Below, piece by piece: positions 1 through 7,361 of a DNA stretch of 7,421 bases. The stretch covers positions 1-7,421 of the forward strand of contig WLSX01000023.1 of the NCBI GenBank assembly GCA_009705675.1. Reading direction: 5' to 3'. The notes below the pieces were generated by a model, which saw only the letters and a list, made by a program, of their open reading frames with translations, did not search any database and was not told the DNA's origin. Source of the DNA: Actinomycetota bacterium (GTDB lineage: Bacteria > Actinomycetota > Actinomycetes > Nanopelagicales > Nanopelagicaceae). Made by a program: the position numbers and the translations under genes. Within the stretch, counting starts at the first letter, position 1, and every line of letters starts with the position of its first letter.

Positions 1-23
1 CAACTAAATTTCAGTTTTGTCTG

Positions 24-764
24 TTACAGCTGCCCATTTGGATCAAAATCTAACCGAACTACCTGACCTTCAGCGCCAGCGACTCCTAAATCAGAGCCAT
101 TTATGTTTACTTTGATTGCGCCAGCATTTCCAATTACGGCCTTAATCATTTTTGGATCATTAATGGTTACAACTTGCCCGAAAGCAATTTGACCATTAAA
201 CACACTTGCACCATCAGCATTTGTTAACCCCACCCAGCTATGACCATTAACACCAGTTAAAACAAGATTCACACCAGCTGGTACCGAGATCGTTGAAGTG
301 TTCTCTTGAGTAGTTGGAGATTTTACTGAGACAGAATTAATGCCAGTACTTACAGCTGAAACATTGTTAACTGCAATTTGGGCAACAAAACCAATACTAA
401 GTACAGCAGCTGATATTGAAGCAAGTGTGCCAAACTTCATACGCTTTTTTTCTTTTGGTCTATCGGCAACATTGTTCTCAGCAAGTCGATCAATTATTGG
501 TCTGCTATCTGAAGTCTGCGCTGCTTCCATCTCTGCAACCAAAACATCTGCGTCAATATTTACAGATTTAGGCGTCTTAGCATTAAGAACTTTAGCGATT
601 GATCTTATGTGTCCGCGAGCATATGCAATGCCACCGCAAATTTCTACTGAATTATTTTCTAAATCTCGAATTACCCCTGCTCTAATATTTGTCAGAGCTG
701 AAATTTGTTCAACAGTTAAACCAGCAGTCTCGCGTGCTTGCTGTAGTGAAGATTTTTCTTCCAT
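24..764 (-). CDS. RodZ-like helix-turn-helix membrane protein
   Basis: The 246-residue protein has the RodZ architecture. An N-terminal Cro/C1-type HTH of the RodZ kind (about residues 6-65) starts LQQARETAGLTVEQIS and includes the typical segment YARGHIRSIAKVL. A charged linker ends in a basic patch (KEKKR). One membrane helix lies at about 111-132. A C-terminal beta domain like RodZ_C/DUF4115 (about 162-246) carries the landmarks SWVGLTNADG and IGNAGAIKVNING. In the family, RodZ ties MreB and the elongation machinery to the membrane, with the HTH in the cytoplasm and the C-terminal domain outside. Actinobacterial homologues commonly follow ftsK, as here, but their role is less certain. I chose the ATG at 764 because family homology begins a few residues after it and an AGG lies 8 nt upstream. 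An in-frame TTG at 824 would add 20 residues that do not resemble the family. There is no sign of decay. Role in cell shape is inferred. Confidence 0.85.
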   Translation of the reverse strand: MEEKSSLQQARETAGLTVEQISALTNIRAGVIRDLENNSVEICGGIAYARGHIRSIAKVLNAKTPKSVNIDADVLVAEMEAAQTSDSRPIIDRLAENNVADRPKEKKRMKFGTLASISAAVLSIGFVAQIAVNNVSAVSTGINSVSVKSPTTQENTSTISVPAGVNLVLTGVNGHSWVGLTNADGASVFNGQIAFGQVVTINDPKMIKAVIGNAGAIKVNINGSDLGVAGAEGQVVRLDFDPNGQL

Positions 765-811
765 CAATTTAACCTGTCTTGCTCGGGGAGGATAAGGGTA
801 GAACTCATGCC

Positions 812-839
812 TTGCTTTAAGCAATAAATTTCGAGAAAT
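812..839. repeat. Two adjacent small palindromes upstream of the RodZ-like gene
   Basis: Two perfect inverted repeats lie 3 bp apart in the 147-bp gap between the ftsK stop and the RodZ-like start. The first, TTGCTT-T-AAGCAA, occupies 812-824 and the second, ATTTC-GA-GAAAT, occupies 828-839. They end about 48 bp upstream of the chosen ATG. They could be protein-binding half-site pairs or weak hairpins in an ftsK read-through transcript. On the minus strand TTGCTT could also act as a poor -35, with TACCCT 18 bp further on as a poor -10, which would place the first palindrome over the promoter. I do not recognise either as the site of a known regulator, and short palindromes in AT-rich spacers can arise by chance. 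Confidence 0.3.
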
Positions 840-911
840 CTTTGGGGGTCTTCGCGCCTGAAAATGGAAGATTTAAGGTTTCACCCGTTTTGTCACCCCA
901 AATATGAACTG

Positions 912-3245
912 CTAATTGCCCTGAAGTGACTCCAGTACATCTGGCATTTGCTCTGCGTTAATCAAAACGGTTCTAGCTTTAGAACCTTCAGTTGGTCCAA
1001 CGATGCCACGGCTTTCCATTAAATCCATAAGACGACCAGCTTTTGCAAATCCAATTCTTAACTTACGTTGCAACATCGAAGTAGAACCAAATTGAGTAGA
1101 TACAACCAATTGCACAGCTTGCAATAGAAGATCGAGGTCATCACCGACATCATCAGTTACTAAATTGGATTTTACTGGTGCATTTAGATCAATTCTATAA
1201 ACTGGTTGTAGTTGGCCTTTAACATGATTAACAACTGCTTCAATCTCACGTTCTGAAACATAAGCGCCTTGAATACGAACTGCCTTACTTGCTCCCATTG
1301 GCAAGAACAAGCCATCACCTTGACCGACTAATTTCTCTGCTCCTGGGGTATCCAAAATAACTCTTGAGTCAGCCAAGCTACTTGTTGCAAAGGACAACCG
1401 TGATGGCACATTTGCTTTGATTAAGCCAGTAACAATATCCACACTTGGCCGTTGCGTTGCAAGTACTAAGTGAATTCCAGCTGCTCTTGCTAATTGAGTA
1501 ATACGAACAATTGATTCTTCAACTTCACGCGCTGCCACCATCATTAAATCTGCTAGCTCATCTACTATGACAAGTAAATATGGATATGGCTCTAAGGTTC
1601 GTTCACTTCCAGCTGGCTGCGTTACTTTGCCAGCCTTTACCGCTTTATTAAAGTCATCAATATGCCTAAATCCAAATACAGAAAGATCGTCATAACGCAT
1701 CTCCATCTCACGCACTACCCAGGCTAAAACATCAGCTGCTTTTTTAGGGTTAGTAATAATTGGCGCAATTAAATGTGGCACACCTTCATAATTTGTTAAT
1801 TCCACCCGTTTTGGATCAATCAGCACTAAGCGCACCTCATCAGGTGTTGCCCTCATTAAGATTGAAACAACCAATGAGTTAATCATGGATGATTTACCGG
1901 CACCAGTTGCACCTGCTACAAGTAGATGTGGCATCTTTGCTAAATTTGCACACAAGAATGAACCTTCAACATCTTTGCCTAATGCAATTAACATCGGATG
2001 CGGATCACTTGAAGAAACAGAGGATCTAAGCACATCCCCTAAAGCCACAATCTCACGATCAGAATTTGGAATCTCAATTCCTACCGCTGATTTACCAGGA
2101 ATTGGCGAGAGAATTCTAATTTCACCACTTGCAACCGCGTATGCAATATTTTTTGAAAGCGCTGAAATAGCCTCTACTTTTACGCCATTTCCTAATTCAA
2201 CTTCATACCGGGTAACAGTTGGTCCACGCATAAATCCAGTAACTTGTGCGTCAACATCAAATTGTTCAAAAACTTGCTTAAGTGCTGCCACAACAGTGTC
2301 ATTTACTTTTGACTTACCTTTTGCTGCCGGCCCTCCCCTTAACAAATCTGCCGGAGGTAATTCATATTTTGTATCAGAAGACAAAAGAAGTTGTTGTGGG
2401 CGAGTACTCTCACGCTTGCTTGGCTTGATTACTGTTGGAACAGCTTGAGTAATCTCTTCAAAATCATCTAATTCAACTTCGTAATCTAGTTGTTGTGGCT
2501 CAAACTCTTGTACCAGATCCTTAACTAATGGAGTTTCAAATGGCGGACTCTCGCTAACTTCAAAATCCTCATCAACTAAACGCTCAGCTCTGCGCGCTCT
2601 GGCACTACTTATGCCAGCGCCACCCATTTTAAATAATTTACCTATCTGACCAATAACCTTTGAAAATGGGGTCTTGGTGATAACCAAAAGGCCAAAGATA
2701 AAAAATATAATCAGGATTGGAATTGCTAATATCTCAGTAACTAGCGCAACTAATCCGGTAGAAGTTGCATAACCAACCCAGCCACCACCGTCACGAATCG
2801 CCGTTGCACCAGTTCCAGTTGAGCCGTTAATAATATGCATCAATGCGGTAGTACTAATAAGGAGAAGTAAAGTACCAATCGTTATTCGGCCGATTTCATT
2901 TGACTCATCTGGAGTTTTAAAGAGCCGGTATGCAAAATAGATAAAAATAATTGGCACAAGATAAGCAAGCCGTCCAACACCGCCGAACAAAAATGCATGA
3001 ATCGCTCTGCCCAAAAGATTGTCTAATTTAAACCATGTTCCAGATATTGCAATTAATGACAATATAAATATAAAGAAGGCTATTCCATCTCTTTGATGAG
3101 CAGGATCTAACTCTTTAGAGGATCTAAAAATAAATCGTATGGAATTGCCCAATATCTTTGATATCAAACGCCAAACCCAACTCAATCCACGCAGGATCGG
3201 AGCAAAAATAAAGCTGCTCTTTGAGTTTTTTTTCTTCTTTGCCAT
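912..3245 (-). CDS. ftsK: DNA translocase FtsK
   Basis: FtsK is a septum-anchored hexameric ATPase that pumps double-stranded DNA to finish chromosome segregation and dimer resolution during division. This 777-residue protein is full length. A lysine-rich N-terminus is followed by four membrane helices (about 52-72, 93-109, 118-139 and 166-190). An acidic linker of only about 100 residues (about 195-295) leads to the motor (about 295-690), with Walker A GATGAGKS at 445-452 and Walker B LLVIVDELAD at 557-566. A C-terminal winged-helix gamma domain follows (about 702-765) with SMLQRKLRIGFAKAGR. The gamma recognition helix is of the actinobacterial GFAKAGR kind, not the E. coli GYNRAAR kind. The gene lies 83 bp after rnj. 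The ATG has no good Shine-Dalgarno (AGG is 11 nt away), and no better start exists before the membrane helices. The 83-bp gap shows no convincing promoter or terminator. Confidence 0.97.
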   Translation of the reverse strand: MAKKKKNSKSSFIFAPILRGLSWVWRLISKILGNSIRFIFRSSKELDPAHQRDGIAFFIFILSLIAISGTWFKLDNLLGRAIHAFLFGGVGRLAYLVPIIFIYFAYRLFKTPDESNEIGRITIGTLLLLISTTALMHIINGSTGTGATAIRDGGGWVGYATSTGLVALVTEILAIPILIIFFIFGLLVITKTPFSKVIGQIGKLFKMGGAGISSARARRAERLVDEDFEVSESPPFETPLVKDLVQEFEPQQLDYEVELDDFEEITQAVPTVIKPSKRESTRPQQLLLSSDTKYELPPADLLRGGPAAKGKSKVNDTVVAALKQVFEQFDVDAQVTGFMRGPTVTRYEVELGNGVKVEAISALSKNIAYAVASGEIRILSPIPGKSAVGIEIPNSDREIVALGDVLRSSVSSSDPHPMLIALGKDVEGSFLCANLAKMPHLLVAGATGAGKSSMINSLVVSILMRATPDEVRLVLIDPKRVELTNYEGVPHLIAPIITNPKKAADVLAWVVREMEMRYDDLSVFGFRHIDDFNKAVKAGKVTQPAGSERTLEPYPYLLVIVDELADLMMVAAREVEESIVRITQLARAAGIHLVLATQRPSVDIVTGLIKANVPSRLSFATSSLADSRVILDTPGAEKLVGQGDGLFLPMGASKAVRIQGAYVSEREIEAVVNHVKGQLQPVYRIDLNAPVKSNLVTDDVGDDLDLLLQAVQLVVSTQFGSTSMLQRKLRIGFAKAGRLMDLMESRGIVGPTEGSKARTVLINAEQMPDVLESLQGN

Positions 3246-3328
3246 AAGAAGACAAGCCTAAAGAATAAGTTAAATACTTGGCCTAATCGGCACGCACTTT
3301 ACTGAAAAAGTTAACTCAAATTGTTTTC

Positions 3329-5011
3329 TTAAACCTCAATTACTAGCGGAATGATCATCGGCTTACGACGATGCTCCTCCCCAACCCAGCTGCCAATTGT
3401 TCGGCGAACAACTTGAGAAAGTTGATGTGTGCCATTAAAGCCACCGGCAACCGCCTTACTCAACGCCTTCTCAATATCTCCCTTAACATCATCAAATAAA
3501 GTTTTATCTTCAGTAAAGCCTCTGGCGTGAATATCAGGTCCAGCAACAATTTTTCCGCTTTGTGAGTCAATTACAACTACTACCGAAATAAATCCTTCAT
3601 CACCTAAAATTCTTCGATCTTTAAGTGAGCTTTCAGTAATCTCACCAACGCTTTGGCCGTCAACATAAACATAACCGCAAGGAACTGAACCCGATATATC
3701 TGCATGACCATTTGCCACATCGATAGTGATTCCATTTTCAGCAATAACAACGTTATGTTCAGATAATCCAGATTTCATTGCAAGATCAGCATTTGCTCTC
3801 ATATGTCGCCATTCACCATGAACTGGTAGAACATTTTTTGGCTTTACTACTTCATAGCAATGTAATAACTCTCCAGCAGAAGCATGGCCAGAAACATGCA
3901 CCATTGCATTTCCTTTATGAACTACATGTGCACCAAATCTGGTTAACTCATTAATTACTCTGTATACCGATTTCTCATTACCTGGAATCAATGATGATGC
4001 AAGTACTACCGTGTCACCTTTACCTACCTGGATCTCATGATCACCATTTGCAATTCGAGAGAGTGCAGCTAATGGCTCACCTTGTGAGCCAGTGCAAACT
4101 AATACAATCTTGTCTCCAAAACTATCAATATCTTTATAATCAACCACTAATCCAGTTGGAACTTTTAAATAACCTAAATCTTCTGCCAACTTCATATTTC
4201 TAACCATAGATCTGCCAACGTATGCCACCTTACGATTAGCCTCTTGTGCAGCATTTAATACCTGCTGAATTCGGTGAACATGGGAAGCAAATGATGTAAC
4301 CACTACTCGGCGTGGAGTCCTAGCTATCGCCTCTTTAAGAGCTGGATAAATATCCTTCTCAGCCACAGTAAGTCCAGGCACATCAGCATTAGTTGAATCG
4401 ACTAAAAATAGATCCACACCCTCTTTACCCAACCTAGCAAAAGTCTCTAGATCGGTAACTTTTCCATCAAGTGGCATCTTGTCCATTTTAAAATCACCAG
4501 TGTGTAAAACAACTCCAGCATCAGTTTTAATTGCAACCGCAAGTGAATCCGGAATTGAGTGATTAACAGTTACAAACTCAAGAGTGAATGGACCAACTTT
4601 TTCTATCTGTCCAGCTTTGACCTGTGTCATTGGCGCAGTAATTCTGCGCTCCTTTAATTTCGGTGTTACAAATGCAAGTGTTAATTGAGAGCCAATAATG
4701 CGAATATCACTTCGCTCTCTAAGTAGATATGGCACTGCTCCAATGTGATCTTCATGGCCATGAGTTAAAAAGATAGCCTCAATATCATTCATACGATCTT
4801 TAAGATAAGAAAAATCTGGCAGAATTAGATCAATTCCGGGTTGATCATCACCAGGAAATAAAACTCCGCAATCAACAATTAATAATCTTCCCTCATATTC
4901 AAATACGGTCATATTTCGACCGATCTCACCTAAGCCACCTAAGGCAACAATGCGAAGTGTTTTTTTAGCTAACTTTGACGGATATGGCAGACCAGGATGG
5001 GGATGATTCAT
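3329..5011 (-). CDS. rnj: Ribonuclease J
   Basis: RNase J is a zinc-dependent metallo-beta-lactamase/beta-CASP nuclease with 5'-3' exonuclease and endonuclease activity in mRNA decay and rRNA maturation. The 560-residue protein has every metal-binding motif expected: HGHEDH at 84-89, H151 in the NHSIPDS segment, HTGDF at 170-174, HVSGH in the beta-CASP part at 372-376, and H398 in PVHGE. GSQGEP at 308-313 is the usual beta-CASP landmark. The RNase J C-terminal domain is present to the end (IIPLVIEV). The N-terminus (MNHPHPGLPYP...LRIVALGGLGEIGRNMTVFEYE, key residues GGLGEIG) is typical of actinobacterial RNase J, which supports the ATG at 5011. Only 4 bp separate this ATG from the dapA stop and there is no Shine-Dalgarno, so translation probably depends on coupling to dapA. 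Catalytically complete by inspection. Confidence 0.97.
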   Translation of the reverse strand: MNHPHPGLPYPSKLAKKTLRIVALGGLGEIGRNMTVFEYEGRLLIVDCGVLFPGDDQPGIDLILPDFSYLKDRMNDIEAIFLTHGHEDHIGAVPYLLRERSDIRIIGSQLTLAFVTPKLKERRITAPMTQVKAGQIEKVGPFTLEFVTVNHSIPDSLAVAIKTDAGVVLHTGDFKMDKMPLDGKVTDLETFARLGKEGVDLFLVDSTNADVPGLTVAEKDIYPALKEAIARTPRRVVVTSFASHVHRIQQVLNAAQEANRKVAYVGRSMVRNMKLAEDLGYLKVPTGLVVDYKDIDSFGDKIVLVCTGSQGEPLAALSRIANGDHEIQVGKGDTVVLASSLIPGNEKSVYRVINELTRFGAHVVHKGNAMVHVSGHASAGELLHCYEVVKPKNVLPVHGEWRHMRANADLAMKSGLSEHNVVIAENGITIDVANGHADISGSVPCGYVYVDGQSVGEITESSLKDRRILGDEGFISVVVVIDSQSGKIVAGPDIHARGFTEDKTLFDDVKGDIEKALSKAVAGGFNGTHQLSQVVRRTIGSWVGEEHRRKPMIIPLVIEV

Positions 5012-5015
5012 TAAT

Positions 5016-5906
5016 TTACTTTAATTTTACGCCACCAGCTTGTAGATCAACTTTTAACTGCGTAATTTGCGCATCAGTTGCATCAACAAGTGGCAATCTC
5101 GTAAACCCGCCCGGAAGACCCATTAAATTTAAAGCTGCTTTAGTAAGAATCGCACCTTGCGTGCGGAATGTTCCAGTAAATACTGGAAGTAGTTGCTGGT
5201 GAATCTCTAGAGCTTTATTTGAATTTCCAGAAAACCATGCATCCAACATTGCTTTCAACTCTGAACCAACTGTGTGGCCACAAACTGAGACAAAACCGAC
5301 CGCACCAACTGAAAGTAGTGGCAGATTCAAAATATCATCACCAGAATAAACTGGAATTGATGACCTTTTTATCACCCAAGATGTTGCTGCTGGATTTCCT
5401 TTAGCATCTTTTAACGCTGCAATATTCTTATGCTCTGCTAATTTAACAATCGTATCTGACTCAATTTCAACTCCAGTTCTTCCTGGAATGTCATACATCA
5501 TTACTGGAAGATCTGTTGCATCAGCCATTGCCCGAAAATGCGCTTCAATTCCAGCTTGTGGTGGTTTGTTGTAATAAGGAGTAACAACTAACAAACCATC
5601 AGCTCCAGCTTTAGCAGCTTGTTGCGCCTGCTCTACCGAGTGAGAGGTTTCATTATTTCCAGCTCCAGCAATAATTTTTACCTTATCGCCAACAACTTTT
5701 CGTACAACTTTAATTATCTGATCTTTTTCATCATCAGAGGTAGTTGGTGCCTCACCGGTTGTGCCATTAACTGCAATTCCATCATGGCCGGTTGCGACAA
5801 GGTGTGCGGCAATTTTTTCAACTCCCGCCCAATCAATCTCCCCGCTTTTTGTAAAGGGAGTAACCATCGCAGTAATTAATCTGCCAAATGGTGGAGTGAT
5901 TTGCAT
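5016..5906 (-). CDS. dapA: 4-hydroxy-tetrahydrodipicolinate synthase
   Basis: DapA condenses pyruvate with L-aspartate semialdehyde, the first committed step of the diaminopimelate/lysine pathway that feeds peptidoglycan and protein synthesis in the cytoplasm. The 296-residue protein is a complete TIM barrel of the usual length. It has GTTGE at 48-52 (T49 matching E. coli T44), Y112 in TPYYN (E. coli Y107), Y138 in MYDIPGRTG (Y133), R143 (R138) and the Schiff-base lysine K166 in ALKDAKGN (K161). All are offset by five from the E. coli numbering as I recall it. These residues and the opening FGRLITAMVTPF separate it from looser members of the DapA/NAL family. The gene starts 20 bp after thyX and ends 4 bp before rnj, so it sits inside an operon. 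The leader is too short for a lysine riboswitch, and no clear Shine-Dalgarno precedes the ATG. Confidence 0.97.
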   Translation of the reverse strand: MQITPPFGRLITAMVTPFTKSGEIDWAGVEKIAAHLVATGHDGIAVNGTTGEAPTTSDDEKDQIIKVVRKVVGDKVKIIAGAGNNETSHSVEQAQQAAKAGADGLLVVTPYYNKPPQAGIEAHFRAMADATDLPVMMYDIPGRTGVEIESDTIVKLAEHKNIAALKDAKGNPAATSWVIKRSSIPVYSGDDILNLPLLSVGAVGFVSVCGHTVGSELKAMLDAWFSGNSNKALEIHQQLLPVFTGTFRTQGAILTKAALNLMGLPGGFTRLPLVDATDAQITQLKVDLQAGGVKLK

Positions 5907-5926
5907 GGCTTAAGGCTACCGCTTAT

Positions 5927-6646
5927 TTACGGCGCTATGCGGCCAGATTTTTGGAATGCTCCGTAGGTAATCGGCATAAGTTTGGCGAACTCAGCTTCCA
6001 TTTTCTCCGCCACCATCTCAATCTCCCGTTGTGGGTATGAAGGGAAATGAGAACCATCACGTGAAGTTCGAAGGGAAAGAAAATTCATTAATGCCCGAGC
6101 ATTCATAGTTACATACATTGATGAATACAAAGTTACTGGCAATACCGCTCTAGCAACCTCTCTAGCAACACCAGCATCTAACATCTTCTGATAATTTTGA
6201 TATGCCAAGACGCAAGTTTCTTTGATTGATTTAACGGTAATCTCATACTGTTCTGGTGTGCCATCAACAAATGTATAGGAGCCTGCTTTGCCAATCTGCA
6301 CTAACTTTCGTTCTTTGCTAGGAATGTAGAAAACTGGTTTTAACTCCCGATACCTACCACTCTCTTCATTGTATGAAGCAATTCGATGTCGCATAAACTC
6401 TCTGAAAACAAAAATTGGAGCAGAGATAAAGAAAGTCATTGAGGTGTGTTCAAAAGGTGAACCGTGGCGCTCTCTTGCTAAGTAATTAATAAGTCCTTCA
6501 GATTTAGAGGCATCACCTCCAACATCTTCAAGTGATTTATCACCTGTAGTTGAAACCCGAGCTGCCCAAATTACATCTGCATCGCTTGCGCTAGATTTAA
6601 CTAACTCAACCGACATATCCTCTCGAAAAATGATCTCATCGCTCAT
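5927..6646 (-). CDS. thyX: Flavin-dependent thymidylate synthase ThyX
   Basis: ThyX methylates dUMP to dTMP using FAD, NADPH and methylenetetrahydrofolate, releasing tetrahydrofolate and not dihydrofolate, so it does not need DHFR turnover as ThyA does. The 239-residue protein carries the diagnostic RHRX7S signature at 86-96 (RHRIASYNEES), continuing into GRYRELKPVFYIP. It also has the C-terminal substrate-binding stretch NARALMNFLSLRTS at 182-195, followed by SYPQREIEMVAEKMEAEF, and ends in GRIAP as actinobacterial ThyX proteins often do. Length is close to the usual 230-250 residues. The ATG at 6646 has AGGG eight bases upstream, a better ribosome site than those of the genes behind it. It appears to be the first gene of the thyX-dapA-rnj unit; the expected actinobacterial neighbour dapB is not on its other side here. 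Confidence 0.97.
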   Translation of the reverse strand: MSDEIIFREDMSVELVKSSASDADVIWAARVSTTGDKSLEDVGGDASKSEGLINYLARERHGSPFEHTSMTFFISAPIFVFREFMRHRIASYNEESGRYRELKPVFYIPSKERKLVQIGKAGSYTFVDGTPEQYEITVKSIKETCVLAYQNYQKMLDAGVAREVARAVLPVTLYSSMYVTMNARALMNFLSLRTSRDGSHFPSYPQREIEMVAEKMEAEFAKLMPITYGAFQKSGRIAP

Positions 6647-6662
6647 GGTTGCGACCCTATCT

Positions 6663-6692
6663 TTGGTAATTGATGATTGGCTGGATTAAAGT
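6663..6692 (+). promoter_or_regulatory. Candidate promoter of azlCD, possibly giving a leaderless mRNA
   Basis: TTGGTA (6663-6668, four of six to the -35 consensus) and TAAAGT (6687-6692, four of six to the -10) are 18 bp apart. A start 7 bases after the -10 would fall at 6699, exactly on the GTG start codon of azlC. No Shine-Dalgarno precedes that GTG, which fits leaderless initiation, common in actinobacteria. The -10 shares bases 6687-6690 with the candidate thyX -10 on the other strand. Both hexamers are imperfect, so this is a suggestion. Confidence 0.35.
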
Positions 6693-6713
6693 GTCGGCGT
6701 GTCAATAAATCCA
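6685..6713 (-). promoter_or_regulatory. Candidate promoter of the thyX-dapA-rnj operon
   Basis: Read on the minus strand, TTTAAT (6690-6685) matches the -10 consensus at five of six positions. It would start transcription near 6678, about 32 nt before the thyX ATG. The -35 at 17 bp spacing, TGGATT (6713-6708), is weak. A perfect TTGACA exists at 6705-6700, but it is only 9 bp from that -10, and no good -10 lies at 16-19 bp from it. The call rests on the gap being only 52 bp and on the gene order; motif strength alone would not carry it. Confidence 0.35.
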
Positions 6714-7361
6714 CGGTCAAACCCTGTAGATCGCACCGCCCTTAGCGTTGCTTTCACTGTTGGGCTTTATGGCGCCGCCTTTGGTGCCGCTGGTGTGACG
6801 GCAGGCTTTTCAATTCTTCAAACCTGTTTACTTTCATTGCTTCTATTCTCTGGTGCATCACAATTTGCCGTTGTTGGAATTATGGGAGCTGGTGGCGCAG
6901 CTATCAGTGCAATTGCCACTGCAACCTTGCTTGGATTTCGTAACGCACTTTATGGACTTCAGATGGCACCGATTTTAAAGGTTAAAGGATTTAAAAGAAT
7001 TCTCTCTGCCCAAATAACAATCGATGAGTCAACTGCAGTTTCAACTTTGCAGGAAAATGATGCAGATAGAAAACGCGGTTTTTATATCACCGGTATTGGT
7101 GTTTATGTATTTTGGAACCTTTTTACTTTTCTAGGCGCACTAGGAGCAAGTGCAATCGGTAATCCATCGGTTTGGGGATTAGATGCAGCAGTTCCGGCCG
7201 CATTTTGTGGCCTAGTTTGGCCAAGACTTAAAAATAAAACTCAATTTATAGTTTCGGCTGCTGCAATCTCATGGGCTCTAATACTTACACCACTAACACC
7301 AGCAGGTGTACCGATTATTACAACAGTGCTTCTAGCCGTGATATTTGGGTGGAAAAAATGA
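6699..7361 (+). CDS. azlC: AzlC family branched-chain amino acid exporter, large subunit
   Basis: AzlC proteins are inner-membrane subunits that export branched-chain (and sometimes other) amino acids together with a small partner, AzlD. The 220-residue sequence is almost all hydrophobic, with roughly six to seven membrane helices. It shows family landmarks: SGASQFAVVG at about 51-60, LLGFRNALYGLQMAP at about 77-91 (the conserved N-R..LYG element), ITIDESTAVS at about 106-115, and LDAAVPAAFCGLVWP at about 161-175. The charged stretch at 116-127 is a predicted loop. The GTG at 6699 is the only sensible start: no ATG lies nearby and the family homology begins soon after. It is transcribed divergently from thyX and overlaps azlD by four bases (ATGA), the usual arrangement of this pair. 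Substrate cannot be read from the sequence. Confidence 0.9.
   Translation: MSINPRSNPVDRTALSVAFTVGLYGAAFGAAGVTAGFSILQTCLLSLLLFSGASQFAVVGIMGAGGAAISAIATATLLGFRNALYGLQMAPILKVKGFKRILSAQITIDESTAVSTLQENDADRKRGFYITGIGVYVFWNLFTFLGALGASAIGNPSVWGLDAAVPAAFCGLVWPRLKNKTQFIVSAAAISWALILTPLTPAGVPIITTVLLAVIFGWKK

Noticed and set aside
2..29. Imperfect inverted repeat at 2-16 and CTGT-T-ACAG at 21-29, considered as a terminator after the RodZ-like gene
   Set aside because: Stems are short and AT-rich or overlap the stop codon, no U-tract is visible, and the window ends too soon to judge.
340..795. 151-codon plus-strand open frame opposite the RodZ-like gene
   Set aside because: It is antisense to a protein with clear RodZ family domains and its translation resembles no family; low stop frequency here follows from the coding strand's composition.
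765..824. 20-residue N-terminal extension of the RodZ-like protein from a TTG codon
   Set aside because: The residues do not match RodZ-type N-termini, TTG is a rare start, and the ATG at 764 has a better ribosome site and sits at the expected distance from the HTH.
841..902. Long-range stem TTTGGGG (841-847) with CCCCAAA (896-902), considered as an ftsK terminator or small RNA
   Set aside because: The 7-bp arms enclose 48 bases with no U-tract following, so it does not look like an intrinsic terminator and could be chance.
1885..2448. 187-codon plus-strand open frame opposite ftsK
   Set aside because: It covers the reverse complement of the FtsK Walker A region and nearby motor domain and has no recognisable protein features; a coding shadow.
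3991..5879. Four short plus-strand open frames (3991-4203, 4975-5202, 5219-5404, 5619-5879) opposite rnj and dapA
   Set aside because: All are 61-86 codons, antisense to well-conserved enzymes, and lack family likeness or ribosome sites.
6039..6078. Repeated GAAGGGAAA (6039-6047 and 6070-6078), considered as FtsK-guiding or regulatory sites
   Set aside because: Both copies lie inside conserved thyX codons in different reading contexts, and two copies in one window are no evidence of strand-skewed enrichment.
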